From: Calothrix sp. NIES-2100
GTDB lineage: Bacteria > Cyanobacteriota > Cyanobacteriia > Cyanobacteriales > Nostocaceae
DNA length: 64,000 nt
Direction: 5' to 3'
Assembly: GCF_002368195.1 (NCBI RefSeq)
Contig: NZ_AP018178.1
Location: 1,806,238 to 1,870,237 of the forward strand
The notes beneath the pieces are model-generated. The model saw nothing but the letters and a program-made list of their open reading frames with translations, was not told where the DNA came from and did not search any database. Below, one piece after another: positions 34,368-43,194 of the stretch. The position numbers were made by a program, and so were the translations under genes. Each line of letters begins with the position of its first letter. The first letter of the stretch is position 1.

Positions 34368-34865
34368 ATGCAGGCTAAATATATCAAAGCTCTAAGCATC
34401 AAGCGAATCTATGCTGCTCGTATTACTACTGGTATAAAAACTATTGAATTGCGAAAGCGTCCAATTGGTATGGAGCTAGGTGATCTTATTCTTTTATACG
34501 AAACGGCTCCTGATTCTGTTATAAGGGGAGGATTTGTAGCAGATAAAACTATATCTTTACCTGTTAATACAATGTGGGAAAGGTATCATTCTGTTATGGG
34601 GGTAGAAAAAGAGTTTTATGATAGCTATTTTGGTAATTGTGAATTTGCATATGGTACTTTGATTTATAGATATTTTACTTTTCCCGAATTGCCTCTTACA
34701 GAAATATATAAGCTATGTTCTGGTTTTACACCCCCACAAGCTACAATCAATTGGCGTGAAGATTGGTATATTAATACTGAATGGATTAATGCCCTAACCA
34801 ATTGTAGAAATGAGTTAATGCAGGAAGGAAGGCTAAGTAAGCAATTAAACTTATTCATATGTTAA
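34368..34865 (+). CDS. small ASCH/EVE-like (PUA-fold) protein
   Basis: 165 residues. KALSIKRIYAARITTGIKTI followed by ELRKRP, then GDLILLYETAPDSVIRGGFV (38-57), is the pattern of ASCH domains, predicted to bind RNA or modified bases. Residues 38-65 align with residues 462-490 of the convergent 573-residue protein (shared ILxY, PDS, I, G, LP). The GC content is low compared with the housekeeping genes. Start ATG after AAGAGG. Its terminator (34873-34908) separates it from the neighbour. Confidence 0.65.
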   Translation: MQAKYIKALSIKRIYAARITTGIKTIELRKRPIGMELGDLILLYETAPDSVIRGGFVADKTISLPVNTMWERYHSVMGVEKEFYDSYFGNCEFAYGTLIYRYFTFPELPLTEIYKLCSGFTPPQATINWREDWYINTEWINALTNCRNELMQEGRLSKQLNLFIC

Positions 34866-34872
34866 AAACCTT

Positions 34873-34908
34873 TACCAGTTACTCGTGAGTATTGTAACTA
34901 GTTTTTTC
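34873..34908 (+). terminator. terminator of the ASCH-like gene
   Basis: ACCAGTTAC and GTAACTAGT form a stem with one mismatch around an 11-nt loop, then TTTTTT. Confidence 0.7.
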
Positions 34909-34927
34909 TTAAAATGACGTGAATAAT

Positions 34928-36649
34928 TCACCATTCTAGTCCACCTGCTCTCATAATCTTTTCATATTGGTGATAACTAATACTTTGCATATGTTGAGGC
35001 ACACCATTAATACCAAATTCGCTGAGTCTAGAACGAGGAATTGGGTTTGTAAATGGTACCCACCAACCAAATTTTAATGCCATTGCACACCCTGCATTAA
35101 AGCCTTGTTGTTTGATATGATTCTGAATGTCAGGTATCTGATATACGCCAATACCTCCAAATGTTAAAAAAAGATCTTCCGGCAGAGCAATACGGCGTTC
35201 TAGAATATAACCCATTCCCCCAATCATGCTATCTGGACTTGAAATATAAAACAATATTGGTGCACCAACAACATCTTTATCAGCGTACCAAGGATGACAG
35301 TAATAAACATTATCTGTACGTAGAAAAAGTCTAGAATTAACTAATGATGTTAATTCTGTTTGACTTTTATTTACTTGGATCATTTTTCTAGCCCATCTCG
35401 GCTGAATGGGAACAATGTAAGCTTGCCGATTATTAAAAGCAAACCTAACTGGATAAAATAACTCTTCTAAATCGGTAATAGAAAAATTATTAATTTCCTC
35501 ATTATTATGATCGCATAATATCAGTCTTTCATTTAAGCTATTAGGTAGTTTAGTTTTAATTTGTGAACTTTTTGGAGGAATAAACCAATTATTATTATTT
35601 TTAATATGCTCGTTTTTAGAAATAGAGAAAACTGTATTAACTAACTCACTTGTGAAAGAATCAATATCTTCTTCGGTGATACGGCGATAGAAGCAATGTT
35701 TAGCAAGAACAAGTTCTGCTGAACTGTTTCCATCAGCACGCTGATATCTACGTTGAGAAATTCCCTCTATGCGAAAACCATACCGTGTAAAAAATGTTAA
35801 AAGTTCTGCATTTTGCTCTGATGTGGTTACAATAATTTTTTCAAACCGATTGCTAATCCACTCTCTTATACAATAAAACAGTAAATGCTGACCTAAACCT
35901 GTTCTTCTGCTCTCAGGGGCTATGTAAAACAAAGAAAGCTTAGCTGTTACTTTATCTTTTTTCTTCCAAATAACTATTGCACTGATAGGATTATTTTCGA
36001 TTGATGCTATATTAATACGAGCATTTGCATCATTTAATGTTTTACTCAACCACTTATCAAAGTCTAAGTAAGAATCTTTTAGCGGCTCTAATAAATTTTT
36101 GAGGGCATCTTTATCGTCGGGTTGAGAAAGTCTAATAACTGGCGATAAAACCTCTATTTCCGTTAAAAGTGGTAAGTCATTTTGGATTCGTGCAACAGCT
36201 TCTGTGGGAGATAATGCTATGATTCCAAAACTAGCACCATAAATTGTCACTTTTTTAAGCAGTGTTTCATCACGGGTGACAAAGACATTCCCACCGCATA
36301 ATTTATGAGAAGCTAGATGCAAACAATCGCGATAGCCATGTTCTGCATTACGAGAACCAAGCTTTGCGTTTGACCAAAATTTTTGAAACAAGTCTTGAGC
36401 TAGCGAATCACGTTCAGCGCATCGTTGTGGAGAAACACTATGAACAGGAAGAATGCCTATACGCTGAGCTATTTCTGGTCTTTGCTTGTCTGCATTTCCT
36501 ATAACCTCTGCTGACAGTTGCTCTGTTACTACTAACTTTACAGAATCAATAAAGCCAAATCGCAAAAGCAGAACAAGTTCTTGGTCTACCAGTTCATGGA
36601 TATTAAGCAGATTTAGGAGACAAGATGTATCTAGAGTGAATATTTCCAC
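34928..36649 (-). CDS. PIN-GNAT-ASCH-like three-domain protein
   Basis: 573 residues. Residues 1-150 look like a PIN nuclease (FTLDTSCLLNLL with D7, then YRDCLHLASH with D108 and VFVTRDETLL with D127). Residues about 170-315 are a GNAT domain (FYIAPESRRTGLGQHLLF acetyl-CoA loop, then FFTRYGFRIEGISQRRYQ). Residues about 400-573 resemble an ASCH/EVE domain (GAPILFYISSPDSMIGGMGY). Such a fusion suggests a toxin-like or RNA-targeting effector with a sensor domain. That is inference; I know no characterised example. Confidence 0.65.
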   Translation of the reverse strand: MEIFTLDTSCLLNLLNIHELVDQELVLLLRFGFIDSVKLVVTEQLSAEVIGNADKQRPEIAQRIGILPVHSVSPQRCAERDSLAQDLFQKFWSNAKLGSRNAEHGYRDCLHLASHKLCGGNVFVTRDETLLKKVTIYGASFGIIALSPTEAVARIQNDLPLLTEIEVLSPVIRLSQPDDKDALKNLLEPLKDSYLDFDKWLSKTLNDANARINIASIENNPISAIVIWKKKDKVTAKLSLFYIAPESRRTGLGQHLLFYCIREWISNRFEKIIVTTSEQNAELLTFFTRYGFRIEGISQRRYQRADGNSSAELVLAKHCFYRRITEEDIDSFTSELVNTVFSISKNEHIKNNNNWFIPPKSSQIKTKLPNSLNERLILCDHNNEEINNFSITDLEELFYPVRFAFNNRQAYIVPIQPRWARKMIQVNKSQTELTSLVNSRLFLRTDNVYYCHPWYADKDVVGAPILFYISSPDSMIGGMGYILERRIALPEDLFLTFGGIGVYQIPDIQNHIKQQGFNAGCAMALKFGWWVPFTNPIPRSRLSEFGINGVPQHMQSISYHQYEKIMRAGGLEW

Positions 36650-36785
36650 AAATACTCCAAAAAAATATTAATTTAGTTAAGGATAATCGTTGCAATGTAT
36701 CGAAAAACTTATTTTAGCTTAAAATTCTATCTATGTAGGCATTGGTGCAATCTCTCTAATGCGATCGCACTTTTGCCGTTATACA

Positions 36786-37187
36786 TCAAATAAACAAACC
36801 AGAGTCAACCCGAAAGAACTCACCCAAAGCCTTAGCTTGAGCTTTACTGATTTCTAGCTGTCCATTAATCACTTCCGAAACCACAGCTAGAGAACCAATA
36901 ATACCAACCAAATCTGATTCTTTGATATCCCTTTGATCCATCAAAAAACTTAATATAGAATCAGGCTGAGATACTTTCCCAGGCGAATAGTATTTTTGTA
37001 CAAACTTCTCAATTAAAATAATCAGCAACTCATAAAGTTCATCTTCTTCAGGGCTGCGGTTAGGGCGGTGCATTAATTCTTCTACAATAGCTAAAGCTTT
37101 TTCATTCTCTTCTGCATTTCTAATCAGTTTTGACTGATACTGCGCTAATAAATCTCTATATTTATCTGAATTAAAAGTAAAGGTCAT
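36786..37187 (-). CDS. HigA-like antitoxin / HTH protein
   Basis: 133 residues. The arrangement EELMHRPNRSPEEDELYELL, then SILSFLMDQRDIKESDLVGI and INGQLEISKAQAKALGEFFR, fits the HigA-type antitoxins of cyanobacteria, with a C-terminal HTH. A HigB-type toxin would normally be adjacent; none is seen, so this may be an orphan. Confidence 0.7.
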   Translation of the reverse strand: MTFTFNSDKYRDLLAQYQSKLIRNAEENEKALAIVEELMHRPNRSPEEDELYELLIILIEKFVQKYYSPGKVSQPDSILSFLMDQRDIKESDLVGIIGSLAVVSEVINGQLEISKAQAKALGEFFRVDSGLFI

Positions 37188-37211
37188 TGGTTACAGATGT
37201 GTCATTTGGGT

Positions 37212-37409
37212 CTAATCACCGATCGAAAGATTATCTGCTTCCATTTTTTTTTGCGCCATTTCCGTCTTGTTCAAATTTCTTTTGTTCATAGCTTCGCTAA
37301 TTTGCCATGCAATAACACGTTTTGTAGCAATCAGGTTAATTTCTTCAAGTGTCCCCTCGTCTTCAAAAAGTGCATCAACAGATGAACCGATGTGAGGATT
37401 CTTTGTCAT
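37212..37409 (-). pseudogene. truncated XRE antitoxin remnant
   Basis: 65 residues from the ATG at 37407-37409. MTKNPHIGSSVDALFEDEGT and ATKRVIAWQISEAMNKRNLN follow the usual beginning of a class of Cro-like antitoxins, but after TEMAQK the helix-turn-helix second half is missing and the frame ends at MEADNLSIGD. Truncation coincides with a run of nine A (37244-37252 on the opposite strand). Confidence 0.6.
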
Positions 37410-37529
37410 CCTTGTAATCACTTACGCTTTGATTGCAAAGTAGGGTTTAAATATTAAATAAGAGAATCAAAAATTAGTGATTGAAAACATATAAATTGGA
37501 CTATTATTTAATAATAACGAATAGCAAAG

Positions 37530-37742
37530 TTATAATCCACTTCCACCATTTCTATCTTTCAATATCTTTAATATTTCTGCTAAATCTTCATTTAATATTT
37601 GACTCTCTCCAGTTTTATCTAAGATTTTATATATAGCAAGTTGGTTTTTTATAATAATGTTAGTAACTAATTCTAAATTATCTAATCTTTGGTGTAAGAC
37701 ATTTATACGTAACTTAAGTTCATTAATTTGCGTATCGATCAT
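37530..37742 (-). CDS. small coiled-coil hypothetical protein
   Basis: 70 residues. INELKLRINVLHQRLDNLEL has leucine/isoleucine heptads typical of a coiled coil. AT-rich like its surroundings. No Shine-Dalgarno is clear. Function unknown. Confidence 0.4.
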   Translation of the reverse strand: MIDTQINELKLRINVLHQRLDNLELVTNIIIKNQLAIYKILDKTGESQILNEDLAEILKILKDRNGGSGL

Positions 37743-38019
37743 AGAACTTTTTAATATTTATATAAATAAAATATATACCAATAGATATAATATTTTATCA
37801 ATCCTTAGATAGAGGCTTTTATTAAGAAACATAGTAACAATAACTACATTCAATCTTTTCAAAGAGTGTAAATAATTATACTTATAATTTCTCAAGTATC
37901 GGCTAAATATTTGCTGTTGAGAGATTCTGTAGCCTATAAGACCAAAGCAGCAATTAGCTGCACCGTTCTCTGGTTTCAGATTCGGTACAGCTAATCAAAA
38001 TTTAAAGCAGAACCCTTAC
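37743..38019. other. AT-rich spacer, no gene seen
   Basis: 277 nt, highly AT-rich to about 37900. TAGCTGCACCG and CGGTACAGCTA (about 37955-37995) form an imperfect stem after the glycosyltransferase gene end and could be its terminator. Confidence 0.45.
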
Positions 38020-39168
38020 TTACAATCTATGACTTAACGGTAAAGGTCGCTGTAGTAAAACTTCGCGATACAATTGTTCCAACTGAGTAATATTATCAGT
38101 GAGGGTATAGCGTTCTAATACACGCTTTCTCGCTTTCTGCCCCAACACGGTTGTTAACTCAGGATGATCTTGGAATAGTGGCAAGAGGGTTTTTAATTGC
38201 GATCGCACTGTCTTGGTATTTAAAACTACCCCTGCTCCTTTTTCCAATACTTCTCCATCTGCACCCACATCGGTGGCTAAACAAGCCAGCCCACAGGCCA
38301 TTGCTTCTAAGAGAGATAAAGATAGGCCCTCTACCAACGAAGGTAAAAGAAATACATCTGCTCCCCGTAATATTTCGATGCGTCGGTTTTCATCAGCAAT
38401 AAATCCTAACCAAGTAATCCCTTCCTCTGCACCATAAAACGGCTGTAAAGAAGGCTTCAAAGGCCCATCGCCCACAATCAGCAACTTGCTATCAGGCTCC
38501 ATGTCGGACTGCTTCCAAGCACGTAGCAGAGATTCGACATTCTTTTCCGGCGCTATCCGACCTTGATAGACAAATAAGCGTTTGGCTTGAAATTCTGCTT
38601 TGATTTGAGAAGTTCCGGGAGCATATTTAGTTGTATCAACTCCGTTGGGAATCACAGCCACATTTTCTTCCCGTACACCCATCCGCGCCAATAACTCTCG
38701 CTGAATTTGGGAAAATACAATCACGCGATCGTAGTTATCTAAAAAGGGTGCGTATAGCTGATATGCCAAAAGTTGTGTTCCAGAGATGAGTTTTGCCCCT
38801 TTACCTGCAAATGGTGTGTGGAATGTCGCAATTAGGGGCAAATTCAGTTGCTCACAAATTTCTGGAAGAATAAAGTCCAGGGGAGATAAAGTCAAAGAAG
38901 CGTGGACGATATCTGGTTTAATTTCCCGCAACGAATCACTTAATACTTTGGTTGCTTTAAAGGTGGGAATTGTGTAAACCTGAGACTTGTAAAGGAAGGG
39001 TAAGGGAACTTCTTGAAATTTTGGCCAATTATCAGGTTCAGGTTCTTCTTGGGCAAAGTGGAGAAAGCTAACTTCATGCCCTCGGTCTAGCAAGGCATTT
39101 GTAATTTCTCGACTATAGGTGACATTGCCGCAAAATGGTGATTTTTTTCCAATCCAAGCTATACGCAT
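38020..39168 (-). CDS. glycosyltransferase family 4
   Basis: 382 residues, two Rossmann-like halves. RLFVYQGRIAPEKNVESLLR begins the C-terminal donor-binding half, and PSLVEGLSLSLLEAMACGLA is the E-x7-E nucleotide-sugar motif. No membrane segment. It probably adds a sugar to a lipid or exopolysaccharide precursor; acceptor and donor unknown. Stand-alone, with no other polysaccharide genes next to it. Confidence 0.85.
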   Translation of the reverse strand: MRIAWIGKKSPFCGNVTYSREITNALLDRGHEVSFLHFAQEEPEPDNWPKFQEVPLPFLYKSQVYTIPTFKATKVLSDSLREIKPDIVHASLTLSPLDFILPEICEQLNLPLIATFHTPFAGKGAKLISGTQLLAYQLYAPFLDNYDRVIVFSQIQRELLARMGVREENVAVIPNGVDTTKYAPGTSQIKAEFQAKRLFVYQGRIAPEKNVESLLRAWKQSDMEPDSKLLIVGDGPLKPSLQPFYGAEEGITWLGFIADENRRIEILRGADVFLLPSLVEGLSLSLLEAMACGLACLATDVGADGEVLEKGAGVVLNTKTVRSQLKTLLPLFQDHPELTTVLGQKARKRVLERYTLTDNITQLEQLYREVLLQRPLPLSHRL

Positions 39169-39602
39169 TCTTTATTTAGTTATAACAAGAGCGGGTTTAG
39201 TATTTAGTTATCTTTCCTTTATGCTTTCGCTTTTATCTTGTTGTCATCACTGGCTTTTTAGTAATCATCAAACACCATCTTTTTATCCTCAGAAATTAGG
39301 CAAATTTTCAGCTTTCTTTAACTAGTAAAAAATAACTGGAATAAAGATCACATTCAAACTTAATCAAGGACTACATCCTCAACTTTGATGTTTGAACTTC
39401 CAACAAGCAGCACTAGTTTATTTATAGCTTTAGTTATCTAGCTTGAGAATTTGTTAATAGATATGAGTTAATAAAAACCCCTTTAGCTAGGATTCACAAT
39501 GCTCCCTAGTTATGCCTATGGTAATTTATGGCTGAGTTCAGTCTATCACGAAAACTTCAGCTTTCAGTAAACGATTAATTATCTCAAAGTGATAATTAAC
39601 AA
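39169..39602. other. intergenic with hairpin
   Basis: 434 nt. TTAATTATC (39575-39583) and GATAATTAA (39591-39599) form a stem just past the end of the minus-strand MFS gene, a possible weak terminator without a long T run. Nothing else recognised. Confidence 0.5.
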
Positions 39603-41228
39603 CTACCGATGAGCGTTATACCAGGTAAAGATACCTCCAAAAAAGACGATTACAGCTAATGCCAAAAAGACAGCTTGTAATCCAATAAAGGTTTCTGCTA
39701 CACCAGCTAATGCTAACGGTAAAGAAAGGGCGATATTAATGACATTATTTTGCAGACCAAAGACTTTACCCCGCATTTCTGGTGGGGTTTCTGTTTGGAT
39801 TGTGGTTTGCATGGGAATGCCGACTAGTGCCCCAAAAACACCCAACAGTGCTACTAACAAAAGCACTATCCATAGCTGTGTTGTAAAGATGGATAACCCA
39901 ATCAGCGCCGCTGCCATACCCAGACAACCACAAAGACTTAGGGCAGTATAGGAGAAGCGTTGACCAAACTGACCGAGAATTGTTGCTCCACCTGCAATCC
40001 CTACACCACCAGCTGCTAGTAAAAAGCCAAATTGAGAGGCTTTCATGTTGGGAATTATTTCTGCCATGCGCACAGCTAAAACAGTTAAGGCGGCAAAGAT
40101 GGAAAACAGGATGATCAGTTGCACTAAAGCGCTACGAACACGATGATTATCTTTGAGATAACGCAATCCATCGCGCAAGTCAGAGAAAACATGGGGAAAT
40201 TCTGTGGCTGCGTCGTGAGGTTTTTCTTTGGTGACGAGGAAACTCAAAATTAGCCCCGCGATCGCATAACTCCCACCTACTAAAATTTCCTTACCTAATC
40301 CGCCATTACCACCCAGATTTCGCCAAAGTTGATCCGCGATCGCTAACAGTGGTTCCCCGACAGCAAAGCCAACAATCACTGAGGCCATCATTGTTGTGGT
40401 GTACAGGGAGTTAGCTGAGAGTAAATGCTGTTCTTCCACCACCAAAGGAATTGCTGTTTGTTCTGCTGGGGCAAAAAACTGTGTGAGGGTGGAGACTAAA
40501 AAAGTCACGCCTAAGATGATCAAAAAACCTACAGGTAACACTCCCACTGGTTGCCAATCATGGGTAAACCATAAAAGTAAGGGAATGACTAACACCAAAA
40601 TCCCCCGCCAAATATTGGTGGCTACTAGCACTGTCTTTTTTGACCAGCGATCCACAAACACACCAGCCACAGAACCAAATAGCACGGCGGGAATGGTAAA
40701 CGCCATCATTAAAGCTGATACCCAACCACTAATGCTTTGATGGCTCGCTTGAAACTGAGTATTGATCAAGGCAATCATCAACACCAGATAAACTTTATCT
40801 GCTAGTTGGCAGAAAACTTGACCACCCCACAATGCGAGGAAATTAGGGTTTTTTAATACTGGTAAAAATCCCTTTTGGGGAATATCATTTGATTCTTCAT
40901 CTTTACCTGAATCAGTCCCATTGACACCAGGCGGCTCTTTTGCGGAGGTAATAGCTGCTTGGCCATTAGCCTCAGTCTTTGTTGATTGATCTTCTCCCTC
41001 GATGACATCAGGTTTTGATTTTTCTGATGTCCAATTGTTATTGTTTGGCGAAATCTCCTTAGGGGAAATTTCCTGGTTATTGATTTGACTCGGCCGAGAC
41101 TTAGGAACAGCACTCAAGTGGCTGGGTGCGGTAGAATCTGATGCTCTATTCTGTTTTTTGGCGTAGCTCGGTGACAAAGGTAGGATTTTGTGATCCAAAT
41201 CAGACGGTTGCATCATGGTTGGCAGCAA
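39603..41228 (-). CDS. MFS transporter with long hydrophilic N-terminus
   Basis: 541 residues. About the first 120 are polar (Ser, Asn, Lys, Glu), then roughly 12 membrane segments begin at NPNFLALWGGQVFCQLADKV. GVFVDRWSKKTVLVATNIWR is the MFS loop 2-3 signature (D-R-x-x-K/R). The family includes drug and metabolite exporters; substrate unknown. The beginning overlaps the 3' end of recO by 29 nt. Confidence 0.85.
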   Translation of the reverse strand: MLPTMMQPSDLDHKILPLSPSYAKKQNRASDSTAPSHLSAVPKSRPSQINNQEISPKEISPNNNNWTSEKSKPDVIEGEDQSTKTEANGQAAITSAKEPPGVNGTDSGKDEESNDIPQKGFLPVLKNPNFLALWGGQVFCQLADKVYLVLMIALINTQFQASHQSISGWVSALMMAFTIPAVLFGSVAGVFVDRWSKKTVLVATNIWRGILVLVIPLLLWFTHDWQPVGVLPVGFLIILGVTFLVSTLTQFFAPAEQTAIPLVVEEQHLLSANSLYTTTMMASVIVGFAVGEPLLAIADQLWRNLGGNGGLGKEILVGGSYAIAGLILSFLVTKEKPHDAATEFPHVFSDLRDGLRYLKDNHRVRSALVQLIILFSIFAALTVLAVRMAEIIPNMKASQFGFLLAAGGVGIAGGATILGQFGQRFSYTALSLCGCLGMAAALIGLSIFTTQLWIVLLLVALLGVFGALVGIPMQTTIQTETPPEMRGKVFGLQNNVINIALSLPLALAGVAETFIGLQAVFLALAVIVFFGGIFTWYNAHR

Positions 41229-42117
41229 AATAAGAATCGATTAAAGTGGCGGAGCGAATTTGACGACCCAAGTGATACTGAGCATACTGGCGCAGGACTT
41301 GCTCTACTGATAACCAATAGTCATCTTTGGCGGCATTAATATGCATTATCTCTGGTTGTGACAGATGCTGGAGCATATCAAGTTCTCTAGCATTTAACCG
41401 CCCAGAAATTACAGGTATTTCTTGTTCATGCACAACTGTTTGGTAGCTAGCAAAGGGGGAGGTTGGGTTTGTGGGGGAATCGGGCGATCGCGGTTTTGAA
41501 GAATTGATTTGTCTCTCCCGCTGTTTTTGTTTTCGCAAGTCTTCCCAAGTCTCCAAGCAAACTGTTCCACCAGCAGCGATACTAAATCCTACCTGCCAGT
41601 GGGGGTCTGTAAAATTTGGTATCAGGGGACGTTGCGTCAGACAACAAACTTGCACCTGAGGTGTCAGCCCTGCCAAAGCTAAAAGGTGAAACACTCCATG
41701 AGCCAGATGTGCTACAATACCAGCTTCAGTATTAGACCTAGCTTCCAAGCGATTGAGATGTTCGTTGAGCAACTCATAAAGTTCTTCTTGGGGTTGTTCG
41801 CTCAAAGCTTGACATAGGACGATTTCTGCTAGATATTGGCTGGCAGCTAATTTACCTAAATCTTTAGTCAAACCTGGATAGGTTTTTACTGTTTGTGCTT
41901 GTGTAATTTTATCGAGCGATCGCCCTTTAGAAATCAGTAGCTCATTGACTACAAACATTCCACTCCTACCACCCAGGCTAGAATTGTGCTTACGTGCCCC
42001 TGGGGCAACTGCTCGGATTAAACCGAACTCTTTTGTCAAAATTGTGACTATTTTATCCGATTCTCCCAGTGCCTGGGCTTTAAGATTAATTCCCGTTACT
42101 TGATAAGTTTTACTCAT
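41200..42117 (-). CDS. recO: DNA repair protein RecO
   Basis: 305 residues from the ATG at 42115-42117 (MSKTYQVTGINLKAQALGES). An ATG 22 codons upstream adds non-conserved residues. The N-terminal OB fold (DKIVTILTKEFGLIRAVAPG, then ARKHNSSLGG) is typical. RecO loads RecA on SSB-coated DNA with RecR. A polar insert SSKPRSPDSPTNPTS interrupts the C-terminal domain. Upstream of the MFS gene, with overlap. Confidence 0.93.
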   Translation of the reverse strand: MSKTYQVTGINLKAQALGESDKIVTILTKEFGLIRAVAPGARKHNSSLGGRSGMFVVNELLISKGRSLDKITQAQTVKTYPGLTKDLGKLAASQYLAEIVLCQALSEQPQEELYELLNEHLNRLEARSNTEAGIVAHLAHGVFHLLALAGLTPQVQVCCLTQRPLIPNFTDPHWQVGFSIAAGGTVCLETWEDLRKQKQRERQINSSKPRSPDSPTNPTSPFASYQTVVHEQEIPVISGRLNARELDMLQHLSQPEIMHINAAKDDYWLSVEQVLRQYAQYHLGRQIRSATLIDSYFAANHDATV

Positions 42118-42221
42118 TAGCCAAGAGTCCGTAGGGGCATATCTAAGGGCAGACGCAATATTTCGTTTAAACCGCCCGTACATTAGTCATAAGTGATGAG
42201 CTGAGTACAAAACACAAATGA

Positions 42222-42917
42222 CTATTCCACCTTTTCCGGGTTATTGCGCTGGCGGATTAAATCAATACCGCGAGACGTGCCTAATCTAGTAGCACCCGCC
42301 AAGATTAATTCTAGGGCTTGATGAATGTTACGAATACCGCCTGAGGCCTTAATTCCTACCCTTTCTTTTACTATCTCCTTCAAAAGTCGCACATCTGCCA
42401 CCGTCACACCCCCATTCCAACCGGTACTGGTTTTTAAGAATGCGGCCCCTGCTTCCATAGATAATTCTGCTGCCAGTTTCTTTTGCGGATCTGTCAACAG
42501 GTTAGTTTCTAAAATTACCTTGACAGTTTGCCCAGTTGCTTCACAAATTTCGGCAATTTCCCGGTGGACTTCTTCCGTTTTACCAGCTTTTAACCAGCCC
42601 AAGTTGATGACTACATCAAGTTCAGTGGCTCCATTTTCCACTGCTTCTTGAGCCTCGTACAGCTTAACTGCTGAAGTCGTCGCCCCGGTAGGAAAGCCAA
42701 TTACTGCACAGACTTTTGGGTTTTTACCGTGAAGGAGTTGTGTGGCTTGCCTCACATAGGTAGGGTGCAAGCAAACCGCCGCAAAATGAAATCTGTCTGC
42801 TTCTTCACACCATTGCTCAACCTGCTCTGGAGTAGCCGTTGGGGATAACAGGGCGTGATCGATAAATGGCGCAATATCAATGTCTGGATAGTCTGCTGCC
42901 ATCGTGCCTTTTGCCAA
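42222..42917 (-). CDS. deoC: deoxyribose-phosphate aldolase
   Basis: 231 residues. FIDHALLSPTATPEQVEQWC starts the barrel, VKVILETNLLTD and FLKTSTGWNGGVTVADV hold the catalytic Lys, and KASGGIRNIHQALELI the second Lys. It cleaves 2-deoxyribose-5-phosphate to acetaldehyde and glyceraldehyde-3-phosphate. The true start may be the sixth codon (MAADYPD). Confidence 0.96.
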   Translation of the reverse strand: MAKGTMAADYPDIDIAPFIDHALLSPTATPEQVEQWCEEADRFHFAAVCLHPTYVRQATQLLHGKNPKVCAVIGFPTGATTSAVKLYEAQEAVENGATELDVVINLGWLKAGKTEEVHREIAEICEATGQTVKVILETNLLTDPQKKLAAELSMEAGAAFLKTSTGWNGGVTVADVRLLKEIVKERVGIKASGGIRNIHQALELILAGATRLGTSRGIDLIRQRNNPEKVE

Positions 42918-43194
42918 TTATTGATTATTAATCTTTATAAAAAATTAAAACATTTCTTATATATATATTAAACCACATTTATTACGAGTTTATCCTGAAA
43001 ACCAGGCTGCTGAATAGGTTTTAGATAAGGGCTTTACAGCTAGCCTGAAATCACCTACGTAGTTATAGTGTTTTAGCTAGGGACTAGGGGAAGCAGGGCT
43101 AGGGGCTAGGGGAATCAGGAACAGAGAGCTATAAATCGTAATCAGGACTTTAGTCCTGTTTTCTAAAGCACAAAGCGTGCTGACTCCGAACTCA

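Noticed and set aside
39575..39599. Confident intrinsic terminator after the MFS gene
   Set aside because: AT-only stem with no T tract; kept as a weak candidate.
42118..42183. ATG 42183 as the recO start
   Set aside because: The extra 22 residues are unlike RecO; the standard start is at 42117.
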